Assembly (NCBI GenBank): GCA_026706075.1
Contig: JAPOZM010000073.1
Coordinates: forward strand, 1 to 49,073
DNA from: Gemmatimonadaceae bacterium
Lineage (GTDB): Bacteria; Latescibacterota; UBA2968; UBA8231
Reading direction: 5' to 3'
DNA length: 49,073 nucleotides
The notes under the pieces are model-generated. The model did not search any database. It was not told where the DNA came from and was given only the letters and a program-made list of their open reading frames with translations. Of the stretch, positions 41,538 to 49,073 are shown piece after piece; the first letter of the stretch is position 1, and each line of letters starts with the position of its first letter. A program made the translations under genes and the position numbers.

Positions 41538-42932
41538 ATGTACTCGAGGGTCCTGAAGATCTGCTCGTGGGTCCTGGAGTTGTGCCTCGCCCCTGCGAAA
41601 CGGACGGTCAGAAGGTGGAGGGCCGCCAGGCACCGCTCCGTCCTCTCCGAGCACAGCCTGCTCCGCTACGCGGCCCTCACCCTGCTCTACGCCGCCCAGG
41701 GCTTCCCCGCTGGCCTGCTCTCCATCGCCATGCCGGCCTACATGGCCCAGCAGGGACTCACCCCAATCCAGATCAGCTGGTACGCGGGCATCGTCGTGCT
41801 GCCCTGGAGCCTGAAGCTGATCAACGGCCCCATCATGGACCGCTGGACCTTTCTGGCCATGGGCCGCCGCCGGCCCTGGGTGCTGGCCGCCCAGGCGGGG
41901 ATGATCGGCACCTCGCTGGCCCTGGTTCTGCTGCCCGATCCGCTCGAGCACCTCGCCCTGCTCACGGCCTGCGGCTTCGCCATCAACTTCTTCACCGCCT
42001 TCCAGGACGTGGCCACCGACGGCATGGCGATCGAGATCGTCCCGGTGGAAGAGCAGCCGCGGGCCAACAGCTTCATGTGGGGCGGCAAGGCCCTGGGCAA
42101 GTCCGGGGCGATCTTTGGCGGCGCCTGGCTGCTGGACGGCTACGGCCTGGCCGGCGCCATGGTGGCCCACACCGCGGCGGTGGGCGTGGTGATGCTGGTG
42201 CCCCTGCTGCTGCGGGAGCGCCCTGGCGAGCGCCTGCTGCCCTGGACCCGGGGGCAGGCCTCGGAGATCGCCCGCCACCTGCAGCTGGAGGGCTGGCGGG
42301 ACATCGGACGGAGCCTGCTGAAGGTCGTCGTATGGCCCGTCAGCCTGCGGGCGGCGGCTTGCATGTTCGTCTTCAGCCTGGGGACCGGATTCCTCGACGT
42401 CCTGCTGCCGGTATTCACCGTGCAGGAGCTGGGGTGGCACCACACGGAGTACTCCGGGCTCAACGCCACCGCCACGGCCGTCTCCGCCATCATCGGCGCC
42501 TTCACGGGGTGGATGCTGATCGAGTTCCTCGGCCGGCATCGCACGATCGCCGCGGGCGCCGCCCTGCTCTGCCTGGCTTCAGTGGCCATGGGGCTCATGT
42601 CCGAGCTGTGGGAGCACGAGCTCACGGCGCAGGCCTACATCGCCGCCTTTCTGCTGATCGACGTACTCGTCACCATCGCCTTCCTGTCGCTGATGATGGC
42701 GATCTGCTGGCGGCGGGTCGGCGCCACCCAGTTCTCCCTGTACATGGCGATCTCCAACATGGGGACGGCGGCGGGCAACGCGATGATGGGGCACCTGAAG
42801 GCCGTTCTCTCCTACCCGGACATGTTCCTCGTCCCGGCCGCCACGACCGCCCTCGTCATCTTCCTCGCCCTGGGCGTCGACCTGGCGGGGCAGCGCCGCC
42901 GTCTGGCCGAGCTGGAGGACGGCGGGGACTGA
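41538..42932 (+). CDS. MFS transporter (AmpG/PAT-like)
   Basis: The 464-aa protein has about twelve hydrophobic helices. The first, ALTLLYAAQGFPAGL, and the loop FQDVATDGMAIE are characteristic of the AmpG/acetyl-CoA-transporter branch. AmpG carries muropeptides into the cytoplasm; here the neighbours suggest uptake of the compound treated by the oxygenases instead. The first 37 residues are basic and possibly not all translated. It starts five bases after PhyH copy 5. A 140-bp gap without a gene separates it from the acylase. Confidence 0.88.
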   Translation: MYSRVLKICSWVLELCLAPAKRTVRRWRAARHRSVLSEHSLLRYAALTLLYAAQGFPAGLLSIAMPAYMAQQGLTPIQISWYAGIVVLPWSLKLINGPIMDRWTFLAMGRRRPWVLAAQAGMIGTSLALVLLPDPLEHLALLTACGFAINFFTAFQDVATDGMAIEIVPVEEQPRANSFMWGGKALGKSGAIFGGAWLLDGYGLAGAMVAHTAAVGVVMLVPLLLRERPGERLLPWTRGQASEIARHLQLEGWRDIGRSLLKVVVWPVSLRAAACMFVFSLGTGFLDVLLPVFTVQELGWHHTEYSGLNATATAVSAIIGAFTGWMLIEFLGRHRTIAAGAALLCLASVAMGLMSELWEHELTAQAYIAAFLLIDVLVTIAFLSLMMAICWRRVGATQFSLYMAISNMGTAAGNAMMGHLKAVLSYPDMFLVPAATTALVIFLALGVDLAGQRRRLAELEDGGD

Positions 42933-43072
42933 GCCTGAGACCGGGGGCGGGAGGCGCCCCGGGAGGGCATGAGAGAGGGCGAGCGACCGACCCGCACGGC
43001 GAGTCGGCCCACAAGGCGGCCGGGGCCTGCCCAGCGGAGGGCAGACCTCGCCACGCAACCGGGAGACCTGCC

Positions 43073-45148
43073 ATGAGGTTCGTCCTGCTGATCGTCCCGA
43101 CCCTGGCATTCGCCGCCTGCGGACCGGCGCCGGCAAAGCCCGCGGAGTCGGCGCCGGCCGAGATCCTGTGGGACACCTGGGGCGTGCCCCACATCCTCGC
43201 CGCCGACGCGCCCGGGATGTTCCACGCCTTCGGCTGGGCCCAGATGGCCGCTCACGGCGACCTGCTCCTGGAGCTCTACGGCCAGGCGCGGGGACGGGCG
43301 GCCGAGTACTGGGGGGCCGGCCATCTCCAGGGGGACCAGTACGTGCGCGCCATGGGGGTGCCCGCCCGGGCCCGCGACTGGTACGCGGCCCAGAGCCCCC
43401 CGATGCGCGCCGGCCTCGACGCCTTCGCCGCCGGCATCAACGACTACGCCCGCGCCTGGCCGGAGCGGCTCGACGCAGGCCGGCGGCAGGTGCTGCCGGT
43501 GGGGCCCGAGGACATCGCCGCCCACGTGCAGCGGGTGATCCACCTCTCCTTCGTCGCCCGCGGACAGCCCCGGGCGGCGATGAGCTGGCAGGGAGCGGGC
43601 TCCAACGCCTGGGCCGTGGCGCCCTCCCGCTCGGCCAGCGGCCATGCCATGCTGCTGGCCAACCCGCACCTTCCCTGGGGCGGCATGACGACCTGGTTCG
43701 AGGCGCACCTTCAGGCGCCGGGGGTGGACGCGTACGGGGCCGCCCTGGTCGGCTTTCCGCTGCTCGGGATCGCCTTCAACGACCACCTCGGCTGGACCCA
43801 CACCAACAACCCAATGGACGGCGCCGACCTCTACGAGCTGGAGCTGGTCGAGGGCGGCTACCGCTGGGACGGCGGGGTTCGGGCCTTCGAGCAGCGCCAG
43901 GACACCCTGCGCGTGCGGCAGGAGGACGGCACGCTGGGGGCGGTGCCCCTGACCTTGTTGCGCTCCGTCCATGGTCCCGTGCTCGCCCGGCGGGAGGACC
44001 GCGCAGTGGCCCTGCGCCTGGCGGGCCTCGACCGGCCCTACCTGATGGAGCAGTACTGGGAGATGGTCCGGGCCACCTCGCTGGAGGAGTTCGAGGCGGC
44101 CCTGCGCCGCCTGCAGATGCCCTTCTTCAACGTCCTCTACGCCGACCGGGACGGCCATGTTCTCTACCTCTTCGGCGGCTGCACTCCTCGCCGTCCCCAC
44201 GGGGACCGGGCCTACTGGCAGGGCCTGGTCCCGGGGAACACCTCGGCCACCCTGTGGACGGAGTGCCACGACTACGATGAGCTGCCGCGCCTCCTCGACC
44301 CGCCCGGCGGCTGGCTGCAGAACGCCAACGACCCGCCGTGGACGGCGACCGTGCCTTCCCTGCTCGACCCGGCGGACTTCCCGCCCTACCTGGCGCCGGC
44401 CCCCCGGCTGGGGTTCCGCCAGCAGCGGTCGGTGCGCATGCTGACCGAGGACGAGTCGATCACCTTCGAGGAGCTGGCCGCGTACAAGCACTCGACCCGC
44501 CGCGAGGCGGCCGACCGCGTCCTCGACGACCTGCTGCGGGCCGTGGAGGAGCACGGCGGCGACGCGGTAAAGCGCGTCGCGGCGGTGCTGGCGGCGTGGG
44601 ACCGGCGAGTGGATGCGGACAGCCGCGGCGCGGTCCTCTTCGACGCGTGGTTCGCCCAGACGGGAGGCCGGCCCTTCCTCACGCCCTGGCAGGTGGACGA
44701 CCCCCTGGGCACTCCCTCCGGCCTGGCCGACCCGGCGGCCGCGGTGGAGGCCCTGGAGAGGGCCGCCATACAGGTGATCAGTGCCCACGGCTCCCTCGAC
44801 GTAGCCTGGGGCGAGGTCCACCGCCTTCGCCTCGGGGACCGGGACCTGCCGGCCAGCGGCGGCCGCGGATTCCGCACCATCTGGTTCCGACGGAGCCCGG
44901 ACGGCCGCTCCTACGCGCGGGGCGGCGACTCCTTCGTGGCCGTGGTGGAGTTCGGCGACCCGGTGCGGGCCCGGACCCTGCTGGGCTACGGCAATGCAAG
45001 CCAGCCGGGGTCGCCCCACGTGGGGGACCAGCTGGAGCTGATGGCGAGGCAGGAGCTGCGGCCGGTGTGGCGCACCCGCGCCGAGGTGGAGGCGAACCTG
45101 GCGCGGCGCGAGGTCATGGAAGCCGCGGCCAGGGGCGCGACCCGGTGA
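43073..45148 (+). CDS. Penicillin acylase-family (Ntn hydrolase) lipoprotein
   Basis: The 691-aa precursor begins with a lipoprotein-like signal (VLLIVPTLAFAAC, Cys17). The alpha part has EILWDTWGVPHILA and FGWAQMAAHGDLLLELYGQARGRAAEYWG. The autoprocessing site GSNAWAV near 187 supplies the N-terminal catalytic Ser of the beta chain. NPHLPW, FNDHLGWTHTNN and the C-terminal YGNASQPGSPH follow. Family members hydrolyse acyl amides (beta-lactam side chains, acyl-homoserine lactones, long-chain N-acyl compounds). Expected in the periplasm or outer-membrane attached. ATG 43073 was chosen for the signal peptide; the much longer open frame upstream is a shadow of the MFS gene. Confidence 0.92.
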   Translation: MRFVLLIVPTLAFAACGPAPAKPAESAPAEILWDTWGVPHILAADAPGMFHAFGWAQMAAHGDLLLELYGQARGRAAEYWGAGHLQGDQYVRAMGVPARARDWYAAQSPPMRAGLDAFAAGINDYARAWPERLDAGRRQVLPVGPEDIAAHVQRVIHLSFVARGQPRAAMSWQGAGSNAWAVAPSRSASGHAMLLANPHLPWGGMTTWFEAHLQAPGVDAYGAALVGFPLLGIAFNDHLGWTHTNNPMDGADLYELELVEGGYRWDGGVRAFEQRQDTLRVRQEDGTLGAVPLTLLRSVHGPVLARREDRAVALRLAGLDRPYLMEQYWEMVRATSLEEFEAALRRLQMPFFNVLYADRDGHVLYLFGGCTPRRPHGDRAYWQGLVPGNTSATLWTECHDYDELPRLLDPPGGWLQNANDPPWTATVPSLLDPADFPPYLAPAPRLGFRQQRSVRMLTEDESITFEELAAYKHSTRREAADRVLDDLLRAVEEHGGDAVKRVAAVLAAWDRRVDADSRGAVLFDAWFAQTGGRPFLTPWQVDDPLGTPSGLADPAAAVEALERAAIQVISAHGSLDVAWGEVHRLRLGDRDLPASGGRGFRTIWFRRSPDGRSYARGGDSFVAVVEFGDPVRARTLLGYGNASQPGSPHVGDQLELMARQELRPVWRTRAEVEANLARREVMEAAARGATR

Positions 45149-45242
45149 ACGCTCGTCAAAGTGGTATCCGGCGACCGAACGCTCGCGGTCTTCTATCGCT
45201 CGGCTTGCCGCAGGCGACCGGGTCGCCAATAGCACGCGGCGC

Positions 45243-46391
45243 TCAGGACAGCCATGCACTGGCAAACACGAGCGCTCCCGGAATGCCGAAGAATGCGCCG
45301 AGGATGTAGACGATGGCCAACCACTTCCGTTCGCTTCCCAGCCCTGCGAGCCACTCGGATCCCGCGATCGGAATCTCCCGCAGCCAGGGGATGCCATAGA
45401 TGACGACAACGCCAACCAGATTGTAGAGGAAGTGCGCAATTGCGATCTGGTGCGCCACGGCATGGGTGGCACCGGTGATCGCGGTTGCGGCGAGAAGCGC
45501 GGTGATCGTCGTCCCGATGTTGGCGCCGAGGGTGAACGGGTAGACATGACGCAGTCCGATCACGCCTGACCCTGCCAGAGGCACGATGAGGCTCGTGGTG
45601 GTCGAGGACGACTGCACGAGCACGGTGACGACAGTGCCGGAACAAATGCCGGTTATCGGCCCCTTGCCGACGGCTGCCTGCAGGAACTTCCGGGCCCTGC
45701 CTACGAATACGCTCTTCAGCGCAGCTCCAAGATACGTGATCGAGAGCAGAATGAGCGCGATTCCCGCGACGATCAGAACCAGACCCTCCCACACGTCGGG
45801 GAGCGAGGCCGTCAGAGACTCTACAATCCCGGTACCGAAACCGATGACGACCTTGACGATGCCCTTTCCCCCTGCATCGACAGAGCCGGTGTTCTCGATG
45901 ATGTGGGTCAACACGCCGCTCAGTCTTTCGATGAGACCGAATGCGAGTTCCAGCGGCAGGAATATCAGGATGCTCAGGAGATTGAAGAAGTCGTGTATGG
46001 TGGCGGCGGCAAAGGCCTTGCGGAATTCCCCCGATCTGCCCACGTGACCGAAACTGACGAGCGTGTTGGTGATCGTCGTCCCCACATTGGCACCCATCAC
46101 CATGGGTATGGCCATGGCAATGGGCATTCCCCCCGCCACAAGACCGACGATGATGGATGTAACGGTGCTGGAAGATTGGAGCAATGCCGTCGCCAGTATG
46201 CCGAGAACGAGTCCGACGAAGGGGTTCGTGGCAAGTGCGAACAGGGACTCGATGCCCTCCGCATCGCCGAATTCCATACGGAAACCCTTGCCGATCAGGC
46301 CAACGGCCACCAGCAGCACGTATATGGACGCGACAACGGTAAGCCAACGCACGAGCTCTGACCGAATAGCGATCCGTCTTGCCGGTTCCAT
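45243..46391 (-). CDS. Na/Pi cotransporter (NptA/SLC34-like)
   Basis: The 382-aa membrane protein carries the two inverted-repeat signatures of this family, ALLQSSSTVTS and VLVQSSSTTTS, each followed by a GAN[VI]GTTIT segment. About eight to ten membrane helices. It would import phosphate with sodium. The regulatory PhoU-like tail found in longer homologues is absent. It is convergent with the acylase gene (94-bp gap with a small GGCGAC/GTCGCC hairpin at 45213-45227) and divergent from the GAPDH gene. Confidence 0.93.
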   Translation of the reverse strand: MEPARRIAIRSELVRWLTVVASIYVLLVAVGLIGKGFRMEFGDAEGIESLFALATNPFVGLVLGILATALLQSSSTVTSIIVGLVAGGMPIAMAIPMVMGANVGTTITNTLVSFGHVGRSGEFRKAFAAATIHDFFNLLSILIFLPLELAFGLIERLSGVLTHIIENTGSVDAGGKGIVKVVIGFGTGIVESLTASLPDVWEGLVLIVAGIALILLSITYLGAALKSVFVGRARKFLQAAVGKGPITGICSGTVVTVLVQSSSTTTSLIVPLAGSGVIGLRHVYPFTLGANIGTTITALLAATAITGATHAVAHQIAIAHFLYNLVGVVVIYGIPWLREIPIAGSEWLAGLGSERKWLAIVYILGAFFGIPGALVFASAWLS

Positions 46392-46581
46392 GTGCGCAGT
46401 CTCCTCTGGTATTCCATCTCTGTCGCGGGCGCGATGGACTCCTGCCGCCGCGCCTCTTCAAGCCGCCATGTCACCATCGACCCAGCGCCCGCCCGTCACG
46501 AACCTTGCCGCTGCGGGTGCGCCGTGCTAACGTCGAACGCCATTCCCGCCGGCCGTTCCGGTAGAGAGGGGAGCAGGAGAG

Positions 46582-48027
46582 ATGATCGACGAGAAGATGG
46601 AAAGCTACTTTGCCGATTGGGCCAGGCGGGAGGAGGTCGCCGAGTCCATGGTCCCGCTCATCGGCAAGCTCTATCGGGATTGCGGCGTGGTCACCACGAT
46701 CTACGGCCGCTCCCTGGTGCACAGCTCCGCCATCGACATCCTCAAGGCTCATCGCTTTGCCCGGCAGGTGATCAAGGACGAACTCTGCATGTCTTCGAGC
46801 CTTGCGGTCCTCCAGGCCCTGTCCCGGCTGAACCTGGCCCCGACGCGGATAGATATCGGCAAGTTGACTACCGGGTTCCAGGAATGGAATGCGAAGGGGG
46901 ATGTGGAGGCTTTCCTGCGCCGGGAACTGGCTGAGATCGATGGCGGGAAGAGGCTGCCGGGAAAGCCGCAGGACGTGGTGCTCTACGGCTTCGGCCGGGT
47001 CGGACGCATACTGGCGCGGATTCTGATCGCACGCAGCGGCGGGGGCGACAAGTGGCGGCTGCGGGCGGTGGTGGTCCGTACGGGCACGGAGGACGACCTG
47101 GTGAAGCGGGCCAGTCTGCTGCGGCGAGACTCCATTCACGGCCCCTTCAAGGGGACCATCGTCATGGACCCGGAAGAAAACGCCATCGTCGCCAATGGCA
47201 ACATGATCCGCCTCCTCTATTCGGACACCCCGGAGGACGTGGATTACACCGCCCACGGGATCGAGAACGCCATCGTGCTCGACAATACCGGTGTCTGGCG
47301 GGACCGCGAGGGGCTCGAGCGCCACCTCCGGGCCCCCGGGGTCGCCAAGGTCGTCCTCACCGCACCCGGGAAGGGCGATGTTCCCAATATCGTCTACGGC
47401 ATCAACAACGACTGCATTGTGGAGGAAGAGCGAATCCTCTCCGCCGGCAGCTGTACCACCAATGCCATCACGCCGGTGCTCAAGGTCGTGCATGATCGCT
47501 ACGGCATCGCCAGCGTCCACATCGAGACCTGCCATTCCTACACCAACGACCAGAATCTCATCGACAACTACCACAGGCATGAGCGGCGGGGGCGCGGCGC
47601 CCCGCTGAACATGGTCATAACGGACACCGGGGCGGCCAGCGCCGTGGCCAAGGTCCTGCCGGAACTCGAAGGCAGGGTCACGGCCAATGCCATCCGCGTG
47701 CCCACCCCCAATGTCTCCCTCGCCATACTGAACCTGAACCTGGAACGGGAAGTCGGCACAGAGGAGATCAATACCTACCTGCGGGATATCTCTCTCGATG
47801 TGCCCTTGGGGGGCCAGATCGACTATACCAGCTCGCCCGAGGTCGTATCGAGCGACTTCGTCGGCAGTGAGAGAGCCGGCATCGTCGACTCCGGAGCGAC
47901 CATTACCCAGGGCAGACGCTGCGTGCTGTACGTGTGGTACGACAACGAGTACGGGTACAGCGCCCAGGTGATCCGCATCCTGCAACACATTTCCGGTCTC
48001 GAGCTGCCCCATTTTCCAAAGGGATGA
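46582..48027 (+). CDS. gap: Glyceraldehyde-3-phosphate dehydrogenase, long form
   Basis: The 481-aa enzyme has a standard GAPDH core from about residue 132: NAD-binding YGFGRVGRIL, catalytic Cys291 in SAGSCTTNAITP, HSYTNDQ and YDNEYGYSAQV. A helical N-terminal extension of about 130 residues precedes it. Such roughly 480-aa GAPDHs are known in Pseudomonas-like and marine bacteria and probably serve a specialised, perhaps gluconeogenic, role. ATG 46582 follows AGGAGAG. It sits opposite a phosphate transporter, with 190 bp between that may hold both promoters. Confidence 0.95.
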   Translation: MIDEKMESYFADWARREEVAESMVPLIGKLYRDCGVVTTIYGRSLVHSSAIDILKAHRFARQVIKDELCMSSSLAVLQALSRLNLAPTRIDIGKLTTGFQEWNAKGDVEAFLRRELAEIDGGKRLPGKPQDVVLYGFGRVGRILARILIARSGGGDKWRLRAVVVRTGTEDDLVKRASLLRRDSIHGPFKGTIVMDPEENAIVANGNMIRLLYSDTPEDVDYTAHGIENAIVLDNTGVWRDREGLERHLRAPGVAKVVLTAPGKGDVPNIVYGINNDCIVEEERILSAGSCTTNAITPVLKVVHDRYGIASVHIETCHSYTNDQNLIDNYHRHERRGRGAPLNMVITDTGAASAVAKVLPELEGRVTANAIRVPTPNVSLAILNLNLEREVGTEEINTYLRDISLDVPLGGQIDYTSSPEVVSSDFVGSERAGIVDSGATITQGRRCVLYVWYDNEYGYSAQVIRILQHISGLELPHFPKG

Positions 48028-48030
48028 GCG

Positions 48031-48960
48031 TCAGGTCGCTCCTGTTGCACGCCAGGCCATCGTCGCCAGCAGGGCGGCGCCGATGACCGGCGAGTGCCTG
48101 GCCATGGGGCGCCGCGGCAGGCCCAGGCGTTCGGTCACCCGCCGCGAAAGGGCGTTGTCGTTGTCGAGCAAGCCGCCGGCGAAAGCGATGGACGCGTTCT
48201 CGTAGTCCAGGCGCGACCGCATCAGATCGACCTGGCGGGTGAGTTGCCCGGCCGCCGATTCAACGCAGATGGTTGCCCACCTGCAATCCGCCGGCGCCTT
48301 GAGAACGAGCTCGGCGAGGCCTGCTATCCGCGGGGCCGGCGCCTCCTTCGACCTGTACAGCCACGCGATCAGCTCGCGCGGACCCGTCAAGCCAAGGGCA
48401 TCCATGCAAGCGCGGGTGAGCGCGTCGTCCTCGCTCGAGGCGCCGTGGTCGTGCCGCGCAATGATGTGGCGCAGGAATTGCGAACCAATCCAGTAGCCGC
48501 TGCCTTCATCGCCCAGCAGGTAGCCCCAGCCGCCGATCTGCAGGCGCTGACCGCCTGGCGCGACGCCATAGACGGCGCTGCCGGTGCCGGCCAGGAGCAG
48601 GATGCCCTGCCGCTGCCCAAGAGAGCCGACCAGGGCGATCTCGAGATCGGAGCTGGGCACGATCAATGCGTCGGGCAGCGCCGGCTCCACGGTCTCGAGC
48701 AGCCAGTCTTCGCTGTGCAGGTTGGAAGCGCCGGCGATGCCGATGGCGGCGGCGGCGATGTCCCGCGGCTGGAGGCGCGCCTGCCGCAAGGCGTGGGCGA
48801 CCTCGTGTCGTATGTGGGGCCGGGCCTTGTCGTGCCCGATGACACTCGGATTGGCGGAAGAGCTCTCAATCGAAGCGAGGGACCGGAGATCCGCGTCGGT
48901 GACAGTGATGCGGAGCTTGCTGCCGCCACCATCGATGCCCACGAAAAGCGGCTCTCTCAT
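48031..48960 (-). CDS. BadF/BadG-type ATPase, probable N-acetylglucosamine kinase
   Basis: The 309-aa protein is an ASKHA-fold kinase: phosphate-1 loop FVGIDGGGSKLRI, phosphate-2 LLAGTGSAVYG, then GGWGYLLGDEGSGYWIG and the adenosine motif FAGGLLDND. These are the features of GlcNAc/glucosamine kinases of the BadF/BadG/NAGK group. It follows what appears to be a sugar-ABC binding protein gene by 20 bp, which supports phosphorylation of an imported amino sugar. Its 3' end meets the GAPDH gene convergently with three bases between. Confidence 0.88.
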   Translation of the reverse strand: MREPLFVGIDGGGSKLRITVTDADLRSLASIESSSANPSVIGHDKARPHIRHEVAHALRQARLQPRDIAAAAIGIAGASNLHSEDWLLETVEPALPDALIVPSSDLEIALVGSLGQRQGILLLAGTGSAVYGVAPGGQRLQIGGWGYLLGDEGSGYWIGSQFLRHIIARHDHGASSEDDALTRACMDALGLTGPRELIAWLYRSKEAPAPRIAGLAELVLKAPADCRWATICVESAAGQLTRQVDLMRSRLDYENASIAFAGGLLDNDNALSRRVTERLGLPRRPMARHSPVIGAALLATMAWRATGAT

Positions 48961-48980
48961 CGTGCGCCTATGCGTCGGCG

Positions 48981-49073
48981 CTACTGCTGCGCTTTCCTCA
49001 GCGCCCCCCGGAACGCCTTCTCGATCTCGCCGCGGGCGACGATTGCGTCCTTCCACACGTCGGGGAAACAGTC
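48981..49073 (-). CDS. 3' end of a gene, possibly ABC sugar-binding protein (partial)
   Basis: The last 30 codons read FPDVWKDAIVARGEIEKAFRG...AQQ and a TAG stop at 48983-48981. This resembles the C-terminal region of extracellular solute-binding proteins, but the piece is short. It precedes the BadF-type kinase gene on the same strand. The rest lies beyond the window. Confidence 0.5.
   Translation of the reverse strand, partial: DCFPDVWKDAIVARGEIEKAFRGALRKAQQ

Noticed and set aside
41567..43072. Long upstream extension of the penicillin acylase frame (to 1193 aa)
   Set aside because: This part overlaps the MFS gene on the same strand and has low-complexity Arg/Gly/Pro composition. The true start at 43073 opens with a lipoprotein signal.
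42812..45547. 911-aa minus-strand open frame opposite the acylase
   Set aside because: Antisense shadow of the acylase gene. No recognisable domain and atypical composition.
1..49073. CRISPR array near the Cas4-like gene
   Set aside because: No run of regularly spaced repeats was found by eye anywhere in the window, and there is no other cas gene. The nuclease is better read as an Argonaute partner.
1..49073. tRNA, rRNA or integrase/transposase marking an island border
   Set aside because: I found no cloverleaf-like sequence and no recombinase frame. The island's mode of entry is unknown.

Overview
The window reads as chromosomal DNA of a GC-rich, uncultured-type bacterium. Five PhyH-family (phytanoyl-CoA dioxygenase-like) Fe(II)/2-oxoglutarate oxygenases sit with ThuA-domain, ankyrin, amidohydrolase and KDPG-aldolase-like genes. 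That mix recalls marine or sponge-associated lineages such as Poribacteria, Latescibacterota or Planctomycetes, but this placement is an impression and not a proof. Genes are packed tightly, with many ATGA, GTGA or TGATG stop/start overlaps. Several gene ends carry strong stem-loops without an obvious U-tract.

Layout. (1) 1-2537: metal homeostasis operon with a zinc/manganese substrate-binding protein, a Fur-family regulator and a CobW-type GTPase. (2) 2538-3798: a decayed RNA/DNA methyltransferase pseudogene, a possible 64-aa gene, and two stem-loops. (3) 3754-23473: a defence island, all on the minus strand and visibly less GC-rich than the DNA to its right. It contains two adjacent transcription units. 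Unit A (9022 down to 3754) has its own promoter and encodes an XRE repressor, a Cas4/RecB-like PD-(D/E)XK nuclease with four Fe-S-type cysteines, a long prokaryotic Argonaute with an intact D-E-D-D catalytic set, a 119-aa unknown protein and a HELGH metalloprotease. Unit B (23473 down to 9192) encodes a DrmD-like SNF2 helicase, a 1665-aa adenine-methylase and a 1983-aa protein. The latter joins a DEAH helicase, a DUF1998 region, a nuclease-like domain and a LexA-type S24 autoprotease domain.

(4) 23483-25853: ahcY (S-adenosylhomocysteine hydrolase) coupled to an ArsR-type HTH/methyltransferase fusion, with a perfect palindromic operator in the promoter. (5) 25970-31522: cytosolic PAS histidine kinase and NarL-type regulator, two very small secreted or membrane peptides, and two ABC-2 permeases with no ATPase gene nearby. 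(6) 31519-42932: a catabolic or secondary-metabolic cluster with five PhyH oxygenases, an Fe-type alcohol dehydrogenase, an aldolase, ThuA, ankyrin protein, amidohydrolase and an AmpG-like transporter. It is interrupted by a PIN-toxin/antitoxin cassette flanked by 71-bp direct repeats. (7) 43073-49073: penicillin-acylase-family lipoprotein, Na/Pi cotransporter, long GAPDH, BadF-type kinase and the 3' end of what may be a sugar-ABC binding protein gene.

The most promising undescribed system is the defence island. A single-promoter Argonaute/Cas4-like/HExxH-protease operon adjoins a DISARM-like unit whose effector helicase carries its own LexA-type self-cleavage domain. Both halves thus combine nucleic-acid attack with a proteolytic element.
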